Position numbers and translations under genes: made by a program | Origin: Desulfovibrionales bacterium | GTDB taxonomy: Bacteria > Desulfobacterota > Desulfovibrionia > Desulfovibrionales > Desulfovibrionaceae | Direction of reading: 5' to 3' | Length of the DNA: 64,000 nucleotides | Assembly: GCA_030156255.1 (NCBI GenBank) | Contig: JASGMV010000010.1 | Span: 1-64,000, forward strand | Shown: positions 25,151-33,887 of the stretch, one piece after another | Layout of the letters: each line of letters begins with the position of its first letter | Numbering within the stretch: the first letter of the stretch is position 1 | The notes under the pieces: model-generated | Databases searched by the model: none | Told to the model about the DNA's origin: nothing | Seen by the model: the letters and a program-made list of their open reading frames with translations, nothing else

Positions 25151-26418
25151 TACTGGTCGCCCCCGGCCTGAAGGATGCATTGCTCCACGGCGTCGGCCAG
25201 TTCGGGGACGCTGGTCCTGGCGGCGTCCGGCGCGGAGGCGTCGATGCGGCAGGCGAGCCAGCGTTGCTCATGTCCGCCGTACATGGCGTCCATGGATGCG
25301 AGATAGTCGGTCAGGCTCGCGACGGTGCGGCCGAAGAGGTCCGGCGCCTCCAGGGGCGCGGGATCGAGGAAGGCGTTGGCCAGGGTGCGGGGCTGCCTGG
25401 CGCCTGCTTCGGCCAGAACCAGTCCGGCGTGGTCGTAGGGCGCCGTGGCGCCGAGCTTGGCGCCCGGAGAAACGCGGGACATCAGATGGATGAGATGCTT
25501 GACCAGCCGGGCGGCCAGGGTGCGGTCGGCCGCGAGCCAGCGCTCCGGCTCCACGCCTTCGAGGTTGGCCGTGAGCTGCCGAACGTCGATCACCACGTAG
25601 TTGTAATAGAGCCCGCTGGTGAGTTCGGCCGCGCCGAGGTGGCCGGAGCCTCCCTCGGTGGCGGTGAGCAGGTCGTCCACGGCCGTGAAGTAGTCGGCCT
25701 CCGAGGATTCCTCGTGCACGGTGAGGGCGTGGGCCACATGCACGGCGGAAGTGATGCGCGCATCGGGGTCGCTGCTGACGAAGCGGCCGAACATGGCCGC
25801 GTCCACGCCGGCGCCGGCCTGCTTTTTCAGTTCATTGAACGCCGACTTGAACGCCTTGTCCTTCAGGCGGTCCTGAACCAACTTGGCGGCCGTTTTGGGG
25901 TCGCCGTTCGCCTCTCGGCAAATTTCCGCGGTTTTGTTGCGAATGAATTCGATTTCCTTCAGTCCCAGAACCACGACTTCCTTACGGCGCAGGGCCTCGC
26001 CCAGGCTCTTGGCCTCTTCGTTTTGATCGTCGGTTTTTTTCTTTTTTGATTTCGACTGATTGCCGCCGTCTTCATCCTCCTTGCCCTTTTTGCCGTAGAG
26101 CGCCGAGCCCCAGACCTCAAGAACGGCCAGGACCGCCTTGTCCGGCAGGCCTTCCTCCACCAGGGGATCGAAGATGCGCTTTTCGAACACGGCGCGGGAG
26201 CGCAGGGCGTTGTGAACGTCCGGGCCGATGTTGGCCAGGGCGTATTCGTCGTCCGCGGTGCGCCAGTGGCGTTTGAGGCACTGGGAGCTGACGCGGGTGC
26301 GCATGGCCCCGCCGAAAAGAATGCGTTTGGCCAGGCCGGAGTCGTCGCGGTTGAGCAGGGCCGCGGGATAGCTGGTCAGTGTGGAGAGCTGAATGAAGCG
26401 GGGTTCGGGGGCGGTCAT
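25150..26418 (-). CDS. cas7e: Cas7e (Cse4), Cascade backbone
   Basis: This 422-residue protein forms the six-copy backbone that holds the crRNA guide. It starts with FIQLSTLTSYPAALLNRDDSG and GGAMRTRVSSQCLKRHWR, both strong Cas7e signatures. It is longer than usual because of a highly charged low-complexity insert at about residues 110-145 (GKKGKEDEDGGNQSKSKKKK), likely a surface loop. The start overlaps the cse2 stop codon. Confidence 0.96.
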   Translation of the reverse strand: MTAPEPRFIQLSTLTSYPAALLNRDDSGLAKRILFGGAMRTRVSSQCLKRHWRTADDEYALANIGPDVHNALRSRAVFEKRIFDPLVEEGLPDKAVLAVLEVWGSALYGKKGKEDEDGGNQSKSKKKKTDDQNEEAKSLGEALRRKEVVVLGLKEIEFIRNKTAEICREANGDPKTAAKLVQDRLKDKAFKSAFNELKKQAGAGVDAAMFGRFVSSDPDARITSAVHVAHALTVHEESSEADYFTAVDDLLTATEGGSGHLGAAELTSGLYYNYVVIDVRQLTANLEGVEPERWLAADRTLAARLVKHLIHLMSRVSPGAKLGATAPYDHAGLVLAEAGARQPRTLANAFLDPAPLEAPDLFGRTVASLTDYLASMDAMYGGHEQRWLACRIDASAPDAARTSVPELADAVEQCILQAGGDQ

Positions 26419-27047
26419 GATGCTTCTCCTTGGTTTTCAAAATGGTCGATGTCGACGGTCTTGGACGAATTTTTGCGGTCTTCGATGTAGAAATCCCGGG
26501 CCATGTTGCGTCGGATGCGTTCGCTGCGCCTGGCGGCGTCGGCGAGGATGAGTTGGGCGAGCTGCACCCAGTCCACCGAGAGATTCCTGCTCGCCAAAAG
26601 CCGCGCCATGTGCCGCACCTGCTCCCGGAGCATCCGGCCGCGGCAGGAAAGCAGTTTGAGAAAACGCGATTCCAGGCTGGGTTGCTGGTTGGCGCGCATG
26701 AGGCCGGCGAGCACCCGTCCGAGGCGGCGTTCGGGATTGTGAATGTTCGGCGCCATGATGGCCATGCATTGAAGGATGATCCGCCAACTGTCTTCGTCTC
26801 TGGCCCCGAGGAAGGGAGCGTCGGCCACGAGGTCCAGGTAGAGCCGCCAGAACGCCGACGGCGGCGGAGCGCCGCGGTCCCCGCGCCGGAGCCGGGCGAG
26901 GTCGCCTTTGGGGAAATAGTCGGCGCCGAGCTTGCCGGCGAGAGAGGCGACGGCCTTGTTCAAGGAATCGGCCGCGGGCGCCTCCGGCGGCGGGCCTTCG
27001 ACGGTGGGTTCGCTCGTTTCCAGGGCGTGTTCGGACGCTTCTTGCAT
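26415..27047 (-). CDS. cse2: Cse2 (Cas11e), Cascade small subunit
   Basis: This 210-residue protein has the Cse2 pattern: GDLARLRRGDRGAPPPSAFWRL and later ESRFLKLLSCRGRMLREQVRH, with VDWVQLAQLILAD. Two copies stabilise the R-loop in Cascade. The first 30 residues are acidic and proline-rich and may be disordered. It overlaps the cas7e start by 4 bp and follows cas8e by 21 bp. Confidence 0.93.
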   Translation of the reverse strand: MQEASEHALETSEPTVEGPPPEAPAADSLNKAVASLAGKLGADYFPKGDLARLRRGDRGAPPPSAFWRLYLDLVADAPFLGARDEDSWRIILQCMAIMAPNIHNPERRLGRVLAGLMRANQQPSLESRFLKLLSCRGRMLREQVRHMARLLASRNLSVDWVQLAQLILADAARRSERIRRNMARDFYIEDRKNSSKTVDIDHFENQGEAS

Positions 27048-27068
27048 AAAGAACCTCCCGGGCGTGCT

Positions 27069-28634
27069 TTAGGGTTGCTCCGTCGTGGAGAAATGTTTGC
27101 GAATCGTTGCCTCGAGGACCGCTTCGGCCAGGGCCCGGGCCTTGTAAGCCAGCGAACTCGGCAACGGGATGGAGTTCAGGGCGGTTTGCAGGTTGTTCCG
27201 AAGCAGGCGCTTCAGGAAATCACGCCACGGCTCCAGGGCCAGGCTGTAATCGCCGGATTCGTCGAAGACCGCCAGGCATTCCCAGAGACGCGGGAAAAAA
27301 GCGTGGTCGATGTCCTCGTCGAGCCGGCGGGTGAGGCGGTTGGCCCATTCATTGGTTTCGGGCTGCTTGTATTCGATCTGCTCGCGCGCCGCCTGCATGG
27401 CGGCCATGAGGGCGGGCTTGAATATTTTGAATTGAGCGGTCGAGGCCGCCTCGGTCATGGCCTTGGCGGTTTCCGCGGCGGCGTCCCGGCGCGCGCCGAG
27501 GGCGAACGAGATCATGGGAGCGGGAATGGGGATGAGGCGTTCGTGGTAGCCGTCGGACTTCCCTTGCCCCCTGGCGAAGAAACGGAACAGGGCGGCAAGG
27601 GGGCGCCCTCGATCCGGAGGATGGAGGTGCAGCAAAAGCGGCCGCTCATATTTTTCGTCTTCGAACAGAACCCGCCACGCGACGGCGTATGCGGGCCGCA
27701 GGTTGTAAGCCTTGCCGTCCGCGCGTTGAATGGGCGTCCATGGATCCATGAGATTGCCCTTGTATTGATCGGCTTCGACGCGGGATGTCTTGGTGTTCTG
27801 CCGCCGTACGATCAAGCCTTCTGCGGAGTTTTTTAGCCGCACCCTACGAGAGATTTCAATGAACAAGGGATGGAGCCGGTCCAAGCGAAGGCTTTCCTCG
27901 CCGTTCCAGGAAGGAAGCCAGAGCAGCGCCAGGCCGTGCTCATCGTATTCCAGGAGACTGTCGGCGAAGTCATCCCGGTGGTCGAGTATGACTCGGCAGT
28001 CTCTGGCCCACCTCCAGCCGGGAGAGTCTCCGGAAACAAACTCCACGCCCGGACGGGAGGCGAAGCCCCCATTCTGGCGGGCGACGCCGTAGTTGCCTTG
28101 GCCCAGGAATCCGGAAAATGTCTGAAGCGCCAATAACCCCATGACCCAGCCGTCCACGAAGGGAGCGGCCATGCAGTCGGTTTTCACGCCGTGGTTGCGG
28201 GAGGTGACCAGCACGTCCAGGTCGCCCGCGTGGGTCAGCACCTTAGGTAGCGCCTTCCACGTCCCTTCCGGAATCGGCGGCTGCATGAACGCGGGTTTGG
28301 ACAAGTCCTCCACCACCAGCGTCCAGGGCTCGTCGTCGGGGAAATTGGGGGCTAGGCCGCGCAGGGCGCCGCGCCAGGCCTCCTCTTCTGGTTCGATGGA
28401 CAGCGCGGCCTGACCGGGCGGGGAGTCCGGCAGGTCCTTGTCCCATAGGGCCAGGCAGGCGAGCTGGCACAGAAACGCATGCCAGGGGTGGGAATGGTGC
28501 GGCGTGACCGCCGGGAAGGCGGCTACTTCATCTCGCTGGAGCGCGGCCAGCACGCCGGGCAGACTCAGCTTCGCCTGGCCTCCGTTGCGCAGCACGGCCC
28601 GGATGCAAGGGTCCGTCATCAGGTTCGCGTTCAT
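27069..28634 (-). CDS. cas8e: Cas8e (Cse1), Cascade large subunit
   Basis: This 521-residue protein recognises the PAM and recruits Cas3. Length and motifs agree with Cse1: an opening NLMTDPCIRAVLRNGGQAKL, a middle QTFSGFLGQGNYGVARQNGG and FVDGWVMGLLALQ, and a four-helix C-terminal bundle. It overlaps the cas3 stop codon by 4 bp, indicating translational coupling. Confidence 0.95.
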   Translation of the reverse strand: MNANLMTDPCIRAVLRNGGQAKLSLPGVLAALQRDEVAAFPAVTPHHSHPWHAFLCQLACLALWDKDLPDSPPGQAALSIEPEEEAWRGALRGLAPNFPDDEPWTLVVEDLSKPAFMQPPIPEGTWKALPKVLTHAGDLDVLVTSRNHGVKTDCMAAPFVDGWVMGLLALQTFSGFLGQGNYGVARQNGGFASRPGVEFVSGDSPGWRWARDCRVILDHRDDFADSLLEYDEHGLALLWLPSWNGEESLRLDRLHPLFIEISRRVRLKNSAEGLIVRRQNTKTSRVEADQYKGNLMDPWTPIQRADGKAYNLRPAYAVAWRVLFEDEKYERPLLLHLHPPDRGRPLAALFRFFARGQGKSDGYHERLIPIPAPMISFALGARRDAAAETAKAMTEAASTAQFKIFKPALMAAMQAAREQIEYKQPETNEWANRLTRRLDEDIDHAFFPRLWECLAVFDESGDYSLALEPWRDFLKRLLRNNLQTALNSIPLPSSLAYKARALAEAVLEATIRKHFSTTEQP

Positions 28635-31318
28635 GGTTCATCCTCCCATTTTCGCAGTCCAAAACGATCGTAGCGCAGCCTGACTCCGGCGAACTCCAGA
28701 ACGAGTCTCTGTTCGTCGGCGTCGATGAGCAATAGCGGTTCGTCCGGGCCGGCCTCGTGGAGCCAGGACGAAGGAATCACGAAATCCCTGACGGCTTGGC
28801 CGAAAGGACCCGCGATCGGCTCGTCGAGCCAGGCCTTGCGGTCATCCAGGCCAAGGCGGGTTTTGGGGCGGCGCTCGTCGCGCTCGTCTCGCATCGGCGC
28901 CGCCTCCGGGCCGAACGGCTCACTCCAGTCGATGCGGTGTCCGTCGGCCAGCATGGCCCGGGCGATGGCTGCGCCGCGGACGGTTGCATGGGCCTTGGAG
29001 AACGCTTCGCCCAATTCGTCGGCGAGACGGTCGATCGCCTCGGGATGGGTGGAGCGTTCGACCAGCTTCCGATTCATGGACGGGATCTTCAATCCGTCGT
29101 TCGCGGCGCGCTCCGCCAACAGCCGGCGCGTCGCCTCCAGCATGGTGGGGTCCTCATAGGCGCGGTCGGGTCCGTAATTGAAGGCCGCGGCGGCTCGCGA
29201 GGCCGGAAAGTCGGGGTTCTCGTGCGTGAGAACCACGCACAACGCCCTGGCGAAGCCGTGGGGCCTGGCGCTGGGATGCCGGAAAACGCGGCCGATGCGT
29301 TGCAGCAGCACGTCCATGGGCGCGAGGTCCGTCACGATGGCGTCGAAGTCCACGTCCAGGGATTGCTCCAGCGTCTGCGTGGACGCGACCACTCCGGGCG
29401 GGCGGACGTTGGCGAGATCCCGTGCGCTGCGTTTGCCGTAAAGCTCCACCACCCGGGCGTCGAGAAGTTCTCGGTCCTCGGCCGCGAATCGGGAATGGTG
29501 CAGCGAGGGGACGCCGCCCGCCCGGAACAACGCCGGATGGTCCTGTCCGAGGTTGTTCTCCAAGGCGCGGGCCGTGTCCACGGCCAGACGTACGGTGTTG
29601 CGCAGAACGAGTACGCAAGCGCCTTGCCGTACGAGATCGGCGGCGATTCGGGCTACGGCGCCAGCGTCGGCCTGGACGGGTTCGATGCGGACATCGACGC
29701 ATTTGTCCGGACGAGAGGCCTCTGCGCCGATCGGTTCGTCGTGGTTCAGAGTCGTGATGCGCGGATATTCCGCAGCCAGGCACGCCTGCAGGGAGGGCGG
29801 CCGTGGTTTGGTCCAGCGCTCGGAAGACATGGACTGCACATATCTGGCGCGGGCCGCGCCGCCCAGGGTGGCGGACATGATCAACGCATGGCCGCCGCAG
29901 CGGCGAAACATGTCCAGGACGCCGAGGGTGAGTTCGGTCATGTAGACGTCGCTTGCGTGCGCTTCGTCGATGACCAACAGGGACCGGGAGAGGGCGGCCA
30001 TGCGCAAATGGGCGTGGGGAACGCGCAATCCGGAGAGCAACGCCTGGTCGATGGTCCCCACCGCGGCCGGAGCGGCGAGAAAGCGTTTGGGATGTTCGCT
30101 GGCCCATCCTTGCCGGCGCAGAAGGGGATCGCCCTGATCCGTCCAGAGAACGCGAAAACCGGGCAGCCGATAACCAGCCGCATGGTCGACCCGGATGTAG
30201 CCGGGCACGGCCAGCGTGACGGGCAATTTCCCGGGGCCAAAGGCGCGGGCCAGAGCGTCACGGACGCGGCCGTGGAGCTGGGTGGCTGCGAAACGGAGGG
30301 GGTTGGCGAAGTAAAGAGCGTCCACGAGGCCTGCGTTGAAAAGTCGAATAAAATACCAAAGGGCCGCTTCGGTTTTGCCGCCGCCAGTCTCCGCTTCGAT
30401 GATCGCCAGGGAGCCGGTTTCGGGCAAGGGCAGGTTGCCTATGGCGCTCTGAAGCTGGTTGGGAGGGAAAGGAAAGGCGTCTTCAAATTGCAGCGTAGCC
30501 CGCGGGAGGTTGGCCCTGGCGTTGAGGCCGGTGTCGACCAACGCTCCGGCCGCCGCCTGGCGGGCGTAGTCCATGGGGTCGACTTCGGGGCCGGGCCGGC
30601 CGCGTTCTCCGCAAAAAGGAAAGAGGTCTTCGTCCGAGGCGATCCAGTCCGCGAGCATGACGAGCCCGGCGAAAAGATGCTGCAACGGCGAAGAGTGGGG
30701 AAGCGCGGCGGCCTGACTGTCGAAGGCGAGCGGAAACCACTTTTGCAACCGTGGGAGCAAATTCGCGAGCTCGGCGAGCGCACGGCCGTCTTCGGCGGTC
30801 CAATACTTTTGATAAATCCGCTGGCGTTCGGCCATGCTCCACGCTTCACTGCAGAAAACGCCGGGCCTGCCGTGATGGGAGAATACGGCGTCGAGAAAGC
30901 AGAGCAGGACACGCCCGTCGGAGCCGTCCCAATCGGTTATCCACGGAAAGGCCGCGAGAAAAGGTTGATAACCGTTATAGGTCAGCCCGCGCAGCACCTC
31001 CACGTGGCCGCAGACGTCCCGCCGCGACGGATCGCTTTTGTTTTGGAAACCGGGCGTGAACTTGCCGATATCATGGAGCGCCGCGAGGACGCAAAACCGG
31101 TGGACAAGACTTGCGTCGAACGGTCCGCCCGCGGCGGCCTCAAGGCGCGACCGGATGCCGCGTAAGGCCAGGAGCCCTTCCGTAACGGCGGCGACATCCG
31201 CCAGATGCGCGAGAAGCGGATGGGCGCAGAGGAGCCGGCCTGACTCGTCGAATCGCAATTTCCCCCAAAGGATATCTTTAACAGAAAAGCTTTTTTCCAT
31301 ACAGAATGACTGCAACAT
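28631..31318 (-). CDS. cas3: Cas3 helicase-nuclease
   Basis: This 895-residue protein has an N-terminal HD nuclease (AALHDIGKF, His82-Asp83) and a superfamily 2 helicase with Walker A ETGGGKTEAAL, the DEAH box VIDEAHASD, MSATLGGAARARY and the late QRIGRVFRH motif. It degrades DNA unwound after Cascade binding. It is the first gene of the eight-gene leftward cas operon. The start is uncertain: MLQSF at 31318 or MEKSF at 31300, neither with a strong ribosome site. Confidence 0.96.
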   Translation of the reverse strand: MLQSFCMEKSFSVKDILWGKLRFDESGRLLCAHPLLAHLADVAAVTEGLLALRGIRSRLEAAAGGPFDASLVHRFCVLAALHDIGKFTPGFQNKSDPSRRDVCGHVEVLRGLTYNGYQPFLAAFPWITDWDGSDGRVLLCFLDAVFSHHGRPGVFCSEAWSMAERQRIYQKYWTAEDGRALAELANLLPRLQKWFPLAFDSQAAALPHSSPLQHLFAGLVMLADWIASDEDLFPFCGERGRPGPEVDPMDYARQAAAGALVDTGLNARANLPRATLQFEDAFPFPPNQLQSAIGNLPLPETGSLAIIEAETGGGKTEAALWYFIRLFNAGLVDALYFANPLRFAATQLHGRVRDALARAFGPGKLPVTLAVPGYIRVDHAAGYRLPGFRVLWTDQGDPLLRRQGWASEHPKRFLAAPAAVGTIDQALLSGLRVPHAHLRMAALSRSLLVIDEAHASDVYMTELTLGVLDMFRRCGGHALIMSATLGGAARARYVQSMSSERWTKPRPPSLQACLAAEYPRITTLNHDEPIGAEASRPDKCVDVRIEPVQADAGAVARIAADLVRQGACVLVLRNTVRLAVDTARALENNLGQDHPALFRAGGVPSLHHSRFAAEDRELLDARVVELYGKRSARDLANVRPPGVVASTQTLEQSLDVDFDAIVTDLAPMDVLLQRIGRVFRHPSARPHGFARALCVVLTHENPDFPASRAAAAFNYGPDRAYEDPTMLEATRRLLAERAANDGLKIPSMNRKLVERSTHPEAIDRLADELGEAFSKAHATVRGAAIARAMLADGHRIDWSEPFGPEAAPMRDERDERRPKTRLGLDDRKAWLDEPIAGPFGQAVRDFVIPSSWLHEAGPDEPLLLIDADEQRLVLEFAGVRLRYDRFGLRKWEDEP

Positions 31319-31888
31319 TCATGCATGGCGGTCAACCTCAACGTTCAATATCCGGGTCGGGGAGTTTGTCTGGTTCGACACGGGAGTGGGCTTTGGGAAG
31401 CACTGGGGACGATTATGAGGGCTGACGGGATCAAGCGATCGGCCCCAACGAGTCGATACAATCCAATCTCATTGAAGAGAGTTGTGCCCCGCCACTTAGT
31501 CTTGTGCAGGGATGTGCCCGGGATTAGGCGGAATAAGGCGGGAGCTGGTGGAACGGGAAGCGTTGAGTGGTGCGGGTTTTGGGTTGGTCGTGAGGACCTG
31601 GTGGCCGCGAGAGGCGCTTCCGAGTTTGCGCCACTTAAATCGGGGCCTGCGCCATTTAGTTTTGTGTAGATTTCCTTTCTCACCTCCTGGCGTTCTTCAT
31701 CATCACCGGCCCCGAGCGCAAAGGTTCCACCCTCAAACCTTTGCACAAAGCTTTGCGTTGAAACTCAATTCAACGCATTGATATACTTATCTGTTTAAAG
31801 AAAGCCAAAAAGTTAACTTTTTCACTCCCCAAGCTGCCAGCGTTGATCCCGCCCGCCTATGTTGGCGGCTTGCGGGGCCTGCTGGCGG
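31319..31888. other. Spacer between cas3 and the prophage, with transposon-like scar
   Basis: No gene is convincing here. The stretch must contain the cas operon promoter on the minus strand. It holds three copies of a GCCACTTA-type motif (31484-31671) that look like an insertion-element end, and a perfect palindrome AAAAAGTTAACTTTTT at 31807-31822. The DNA turns AT-rich after about 31740. Confidence 0.5.
31484..31671. repeat. Short repeated motif, possible insertion-element end
   Basis: CCGCCACTTAGTCTTGTGCAG (31489 region), GCGCCACTTAAATCGGGG (about 31631) and GCGCCATTTAGTTTTGTGTAG (about 31651) are variants of one motif. Multiple short repeats of this kind occur at the ends of IS21-type elements. 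No transposase gene remains, so this is at most a solo end; the family is a guess. Confidence 0.35.
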
Positions 31889-31998
31889 TTCCGAGTTCGA
31901 ATTCGAAACTCGGAAGTTAAGTCGGAAGTCGAATTTTGAGTATATATTTAATTATTACAAAATGTTATAGAAAATTGTTACAATTTAAACTCGGAAGT
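31889..31998 (+). promoter_or_regulatory. Repeated sites at the prophage left end, possible transposase-binding sites
   Basis: AACTCGGAAGT occurs at 31907-31917 and 31988-31998, with AAGTCGGAAGT at 31920-31930, and the inverse TTCCGAGTT at 31889-31897. The first two arms form a 27 bp near-palindrome. Mu-like phages carry several such transposase sites within about 150 bp of the left end, so the end is probably just left of 31889. The terminal TG cannot be fixed by eye. Confidence 0.5.
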
Positions 31999-32069
31999 CT
32001 GGCCACGCTCTTCTGGCACCCGTTTTATTGTTCGTTTCTCAGTTTGGACCTGAAACTCCGAGTCGTGTG

Positions 32070-32360
32070 TTAAAGTACAAGGTCGCCACTTTCTTCCAGG
32101 ACTTCCTTGTTGAATACGGGCTGAATGTCCACCTCGAATTTACCGTATCGATTTGATATCGCCGTCGCTATCTTGCTGTATTCTTTTTTAATGCTGTCTT
32201 TTTGAGAAGGAGGGAGTGATTCAAAGAAGGCCTCCAATATCCGTCGTATTTCAGGACCCGCAATGTCTACTCGTATTATTGCAAACCGTTCATCTTGCCG
32301 CATATCGCAGGACATAACAGTACCGCAATTAGTCAATACTTTCTTCTCGCTTTTCGCCAT
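32070..32360 (-). CDS. Hypothetical prophage protein
   Basis: This 96-residue protein starts at MAKSEKK after a good AGGAGGTGG site. It has no recognisable domain; the middle is helical and charged (LEAFFESLPPSQKDSIKKEY). It is the leftmost gene of the prophage and is read leftward, as is the repressor. Genes at this place in transposable phages often modify lysogen behaviour, but no function can be assigned. Confidence 0.6.
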   Translation of the reverse strand: MAKSEKKVLTNCGTVMSCDMRQDERFAIIRVDIAGPEIRRILEAFFESLPPSQKDSIKKEYSKIATAISNRYGKFEVDIQPVFNKEVLEESGDLVL

Positions 32361-32490
32361 AACCACCTCCTAACTGGTTAAACTTGAGGCATCAAGGCAA
32401 CTATAAATTCATTTGACACCATATGCCGCCTGGGTAACTATAATTATGAGCCTTCTTATGTTGGGAAAACAATAATTACAGCCTTTCGCA

Positions 32491-33045
32491 TCAGGCGATT
32501 CTTCGGGCGTCTTCAGGGGGCTCGTTGTCGTCCGGCGCGGCGCGGGCTTTGATTTCGGCCAGCTCCACGCGCAGATCCGCGTTGGCCTTGAGCAACTCCC
32601 GGTTCTCATCCACCAGCCCGCGGTTCTGCCGCTGTAGCTCCCGGCGCTCCTCGCGCTCCAGGGCCAGCTCCTGCTCCAATCTGGCGCAGCTTGGGCAGCC
32701 GCGCGGCTCCTGCGGCCGCGCCTCTCCGTAAGGGGGGGGCTCCTCATCCGCGCCCACCTGCCGCCTCCTCGCGTCCTCTCGCTTCATCGGGCCTTCGCCG
32801 TACAAAATCCAATCGGCTGAGACCCCATAATCACAAGAAATTTTTGTAATCCATCCCGGTGGAATTTGTTTTTTTGATCTGGCTGCCGAAACAGTTTGTT
32901 GCTTTACCCCTAGGGCACCACCAAGCTCCCCGTCAGTTTTTGCCCCCACCGCCTGCCGCAATCTTCCAAGGATTGCCGACCAATTTCCCAGTTCTGGCTG
33001 GGAAGTGGGAAAAGAAGTGGGAAATTGTTTTTTTGACATATCCAT
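32491..33045 (-). CDS. Prophage repressor, CI-like helix-turn-helix protein
   Basis: This 184-residue protein has an N-terminal helix-turn-helix of the phage CI type: GELGGALGVKQQTVSAARSK, IPPGWITKISCDYGVSADWI and LYGEG. A coiled coil follows (about 110-165, rich in Glu/Arg/Leu). There is no LexA-like self-cleavage domain. It is divergent from the early genes and should hold the lysogenic state by blocking the early promoter. The start is either 33045 or 33039. Confidence 0.82.
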   Translation of the reverse strand: MDMSKKQFPTSFPTSQPELGNWSAILGRLRQAVGAKTDGELGGALGVKQQTVSAARSKKQIPPGWITKISCDYGVSADWILYGEGPMKREDARRRQVGADEEPPPYGEARPQEPRGCPSCARLEQELALEREERRELQRQNRGLVDENRELLKANADLRVELAEIKARAAPDDNEPPEDARRIA

Positions 33046-33251
33046 AATTAAAGCAGTGAGTTGATGAAAAATTGTAAAAAAATAAGTGGGAAACAATTTT
33101 TCGCCTGGACAAATACAAATTTAAGCAATACAACAAAACTTAAGACGGTAATGTAATGCCAGGCAAACAAGGAATAGCACCCCCGGGAGAGGGGGGTCAA
33201 CGTCCGGAGTTTCAAAAAAGTCGGACTAAAAATGAGAGGTAGGCGGACAGA
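33003..33251. promoter_or_regulatory. Repressor/early divergent control region
   Basis: AAGTGGGAAA is repeated at 33003, 33015 and 33084; the first two copies lie inside the repressor's 5' coding end and the third is upstream of it. A possible early promoter is TGGACA (33106-33111), 17 bp, TACAAC (33129-33134). A GC-rich inverted stretch CCCCCGGGAGAGGGGGG follows near 33180. I infer operator sites, without proof. Confidence 0.4.
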
Positions 33252-33677
33252 ATGAGCGGGAGGCAGCAGCAATACTCACTTTTCGGCGGGGATTACCTGG
33301 CCGACGTGACTCCGCTCCTCAAGGCGGCCATGAGCGCCTCCATCAAGGACACCGACCTCTCTATAGATCAGACGGCTGACAGAATGCAGGCTTTGGCCGA
33401 GCGGTCCGGCTTGCGCATCAATCGAAACGCTAAGCGCCTTTCCAAGGAGACATTGGAGAAATGGATCAATCCCAACGACACCACGCACATTCCGAGCCTA
33501 AACGCCATACAGGCGTTCGTCCTGGCGCTGGGAGATCCGAGGCCGCTGGCCGTGCTGGCGGAGGCCTGCGGGATGCACGTCATCACCGAGGAGCAGGCCC
33601 GGCTGCTGAAAGCAGCGGAAATCGACGCGGAGATTGCGCGCCTGAAGGCGCAAAAGAAGCGTCTGGGGGCTCCATGA
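33252..33677 (+). CDS. Early prophage protein, putative DNA-binding
   Basis: This 141-residue protein is the first gene of the rightward early operon. The part around residues 35-95 (QTADRMQALAERSG, SKETLEKWINPNDTTHIPS) looks like a regulator that recognises DNA, and the C-terminus is a charged helix (AEIDAEIARLKAQKK). Early genes at this place in Mu relatives control the switch to lytic growth. I do not recognise a named family. Confidence 0.65.
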   Translation: MSGRQQQYSLFGGDYLADVTPLLKAAMSASIKDTDLSIDQTADRMQALAERSGLRINRNAKRLSKETLEKWINPNDTTHIPSLNAIQAFVLALGDPRPLAVLAEACGMHVITEEQARLLKAAEIDAEIARLKAQKKRLGAP

Positions 33678-33880
33678 CCCGGCAGGCGCACCTCATCCGG
33701 TCGTGGATGGCCCGGCATCGGATTACCAATAGGGCTGTGGCCCGGTCTTTGGGCCTTCATGAGACCAAAGTCTCGCAGACGATCCATGGCAAGATCAACA
33801 ATCGGCGAGTGCTCCGGGAGTTGCTGAGGCTGGGATGTCCGGCCGGGGTCCTGGGGCTGCCGGAAGACATGAAGGAGTGA
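33674..33880 (+). CDS. Small helix-turn-helix protein
   Basis: This 68-residue protein overlaps the previous stop codon (ATGA) and consists almost entirely of a helix-turn-helix: RHRITNRAVARSLGLHETK followed by VSQTIHGKINNRRVLRELL. Size and position match the Ner/Cro-like regulators of transposable phages, which shut down early transcription. The assignment is by position and fold only. Confidence 0.65.
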   Translation: MTRQAHLIRSWMARHRITNRAVARSLGLHETKVSQTIHGKINNRRVLRELLRLGCPAGVLGLPEDMKE

Positions 33881-33887
33881 GGTCGTC

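Noticed and set aside
26430-27836. A 468-codon rightward ORF opposite cse2 and cas8e
   Set aside because: Antisense shadow of two recognised Cascade genes.
28757-31165. An 802-codon rightward ORF opposite cas3
   Set aside because: Antisense shadow of cas3, Arg/Gly-rich and without domains.
31345-31746. A 133-codon leftward ORF upstream of cas3
   Set aside because: It is built from the repeated insertion-end motif and has no ribosome site at a sensible distance.
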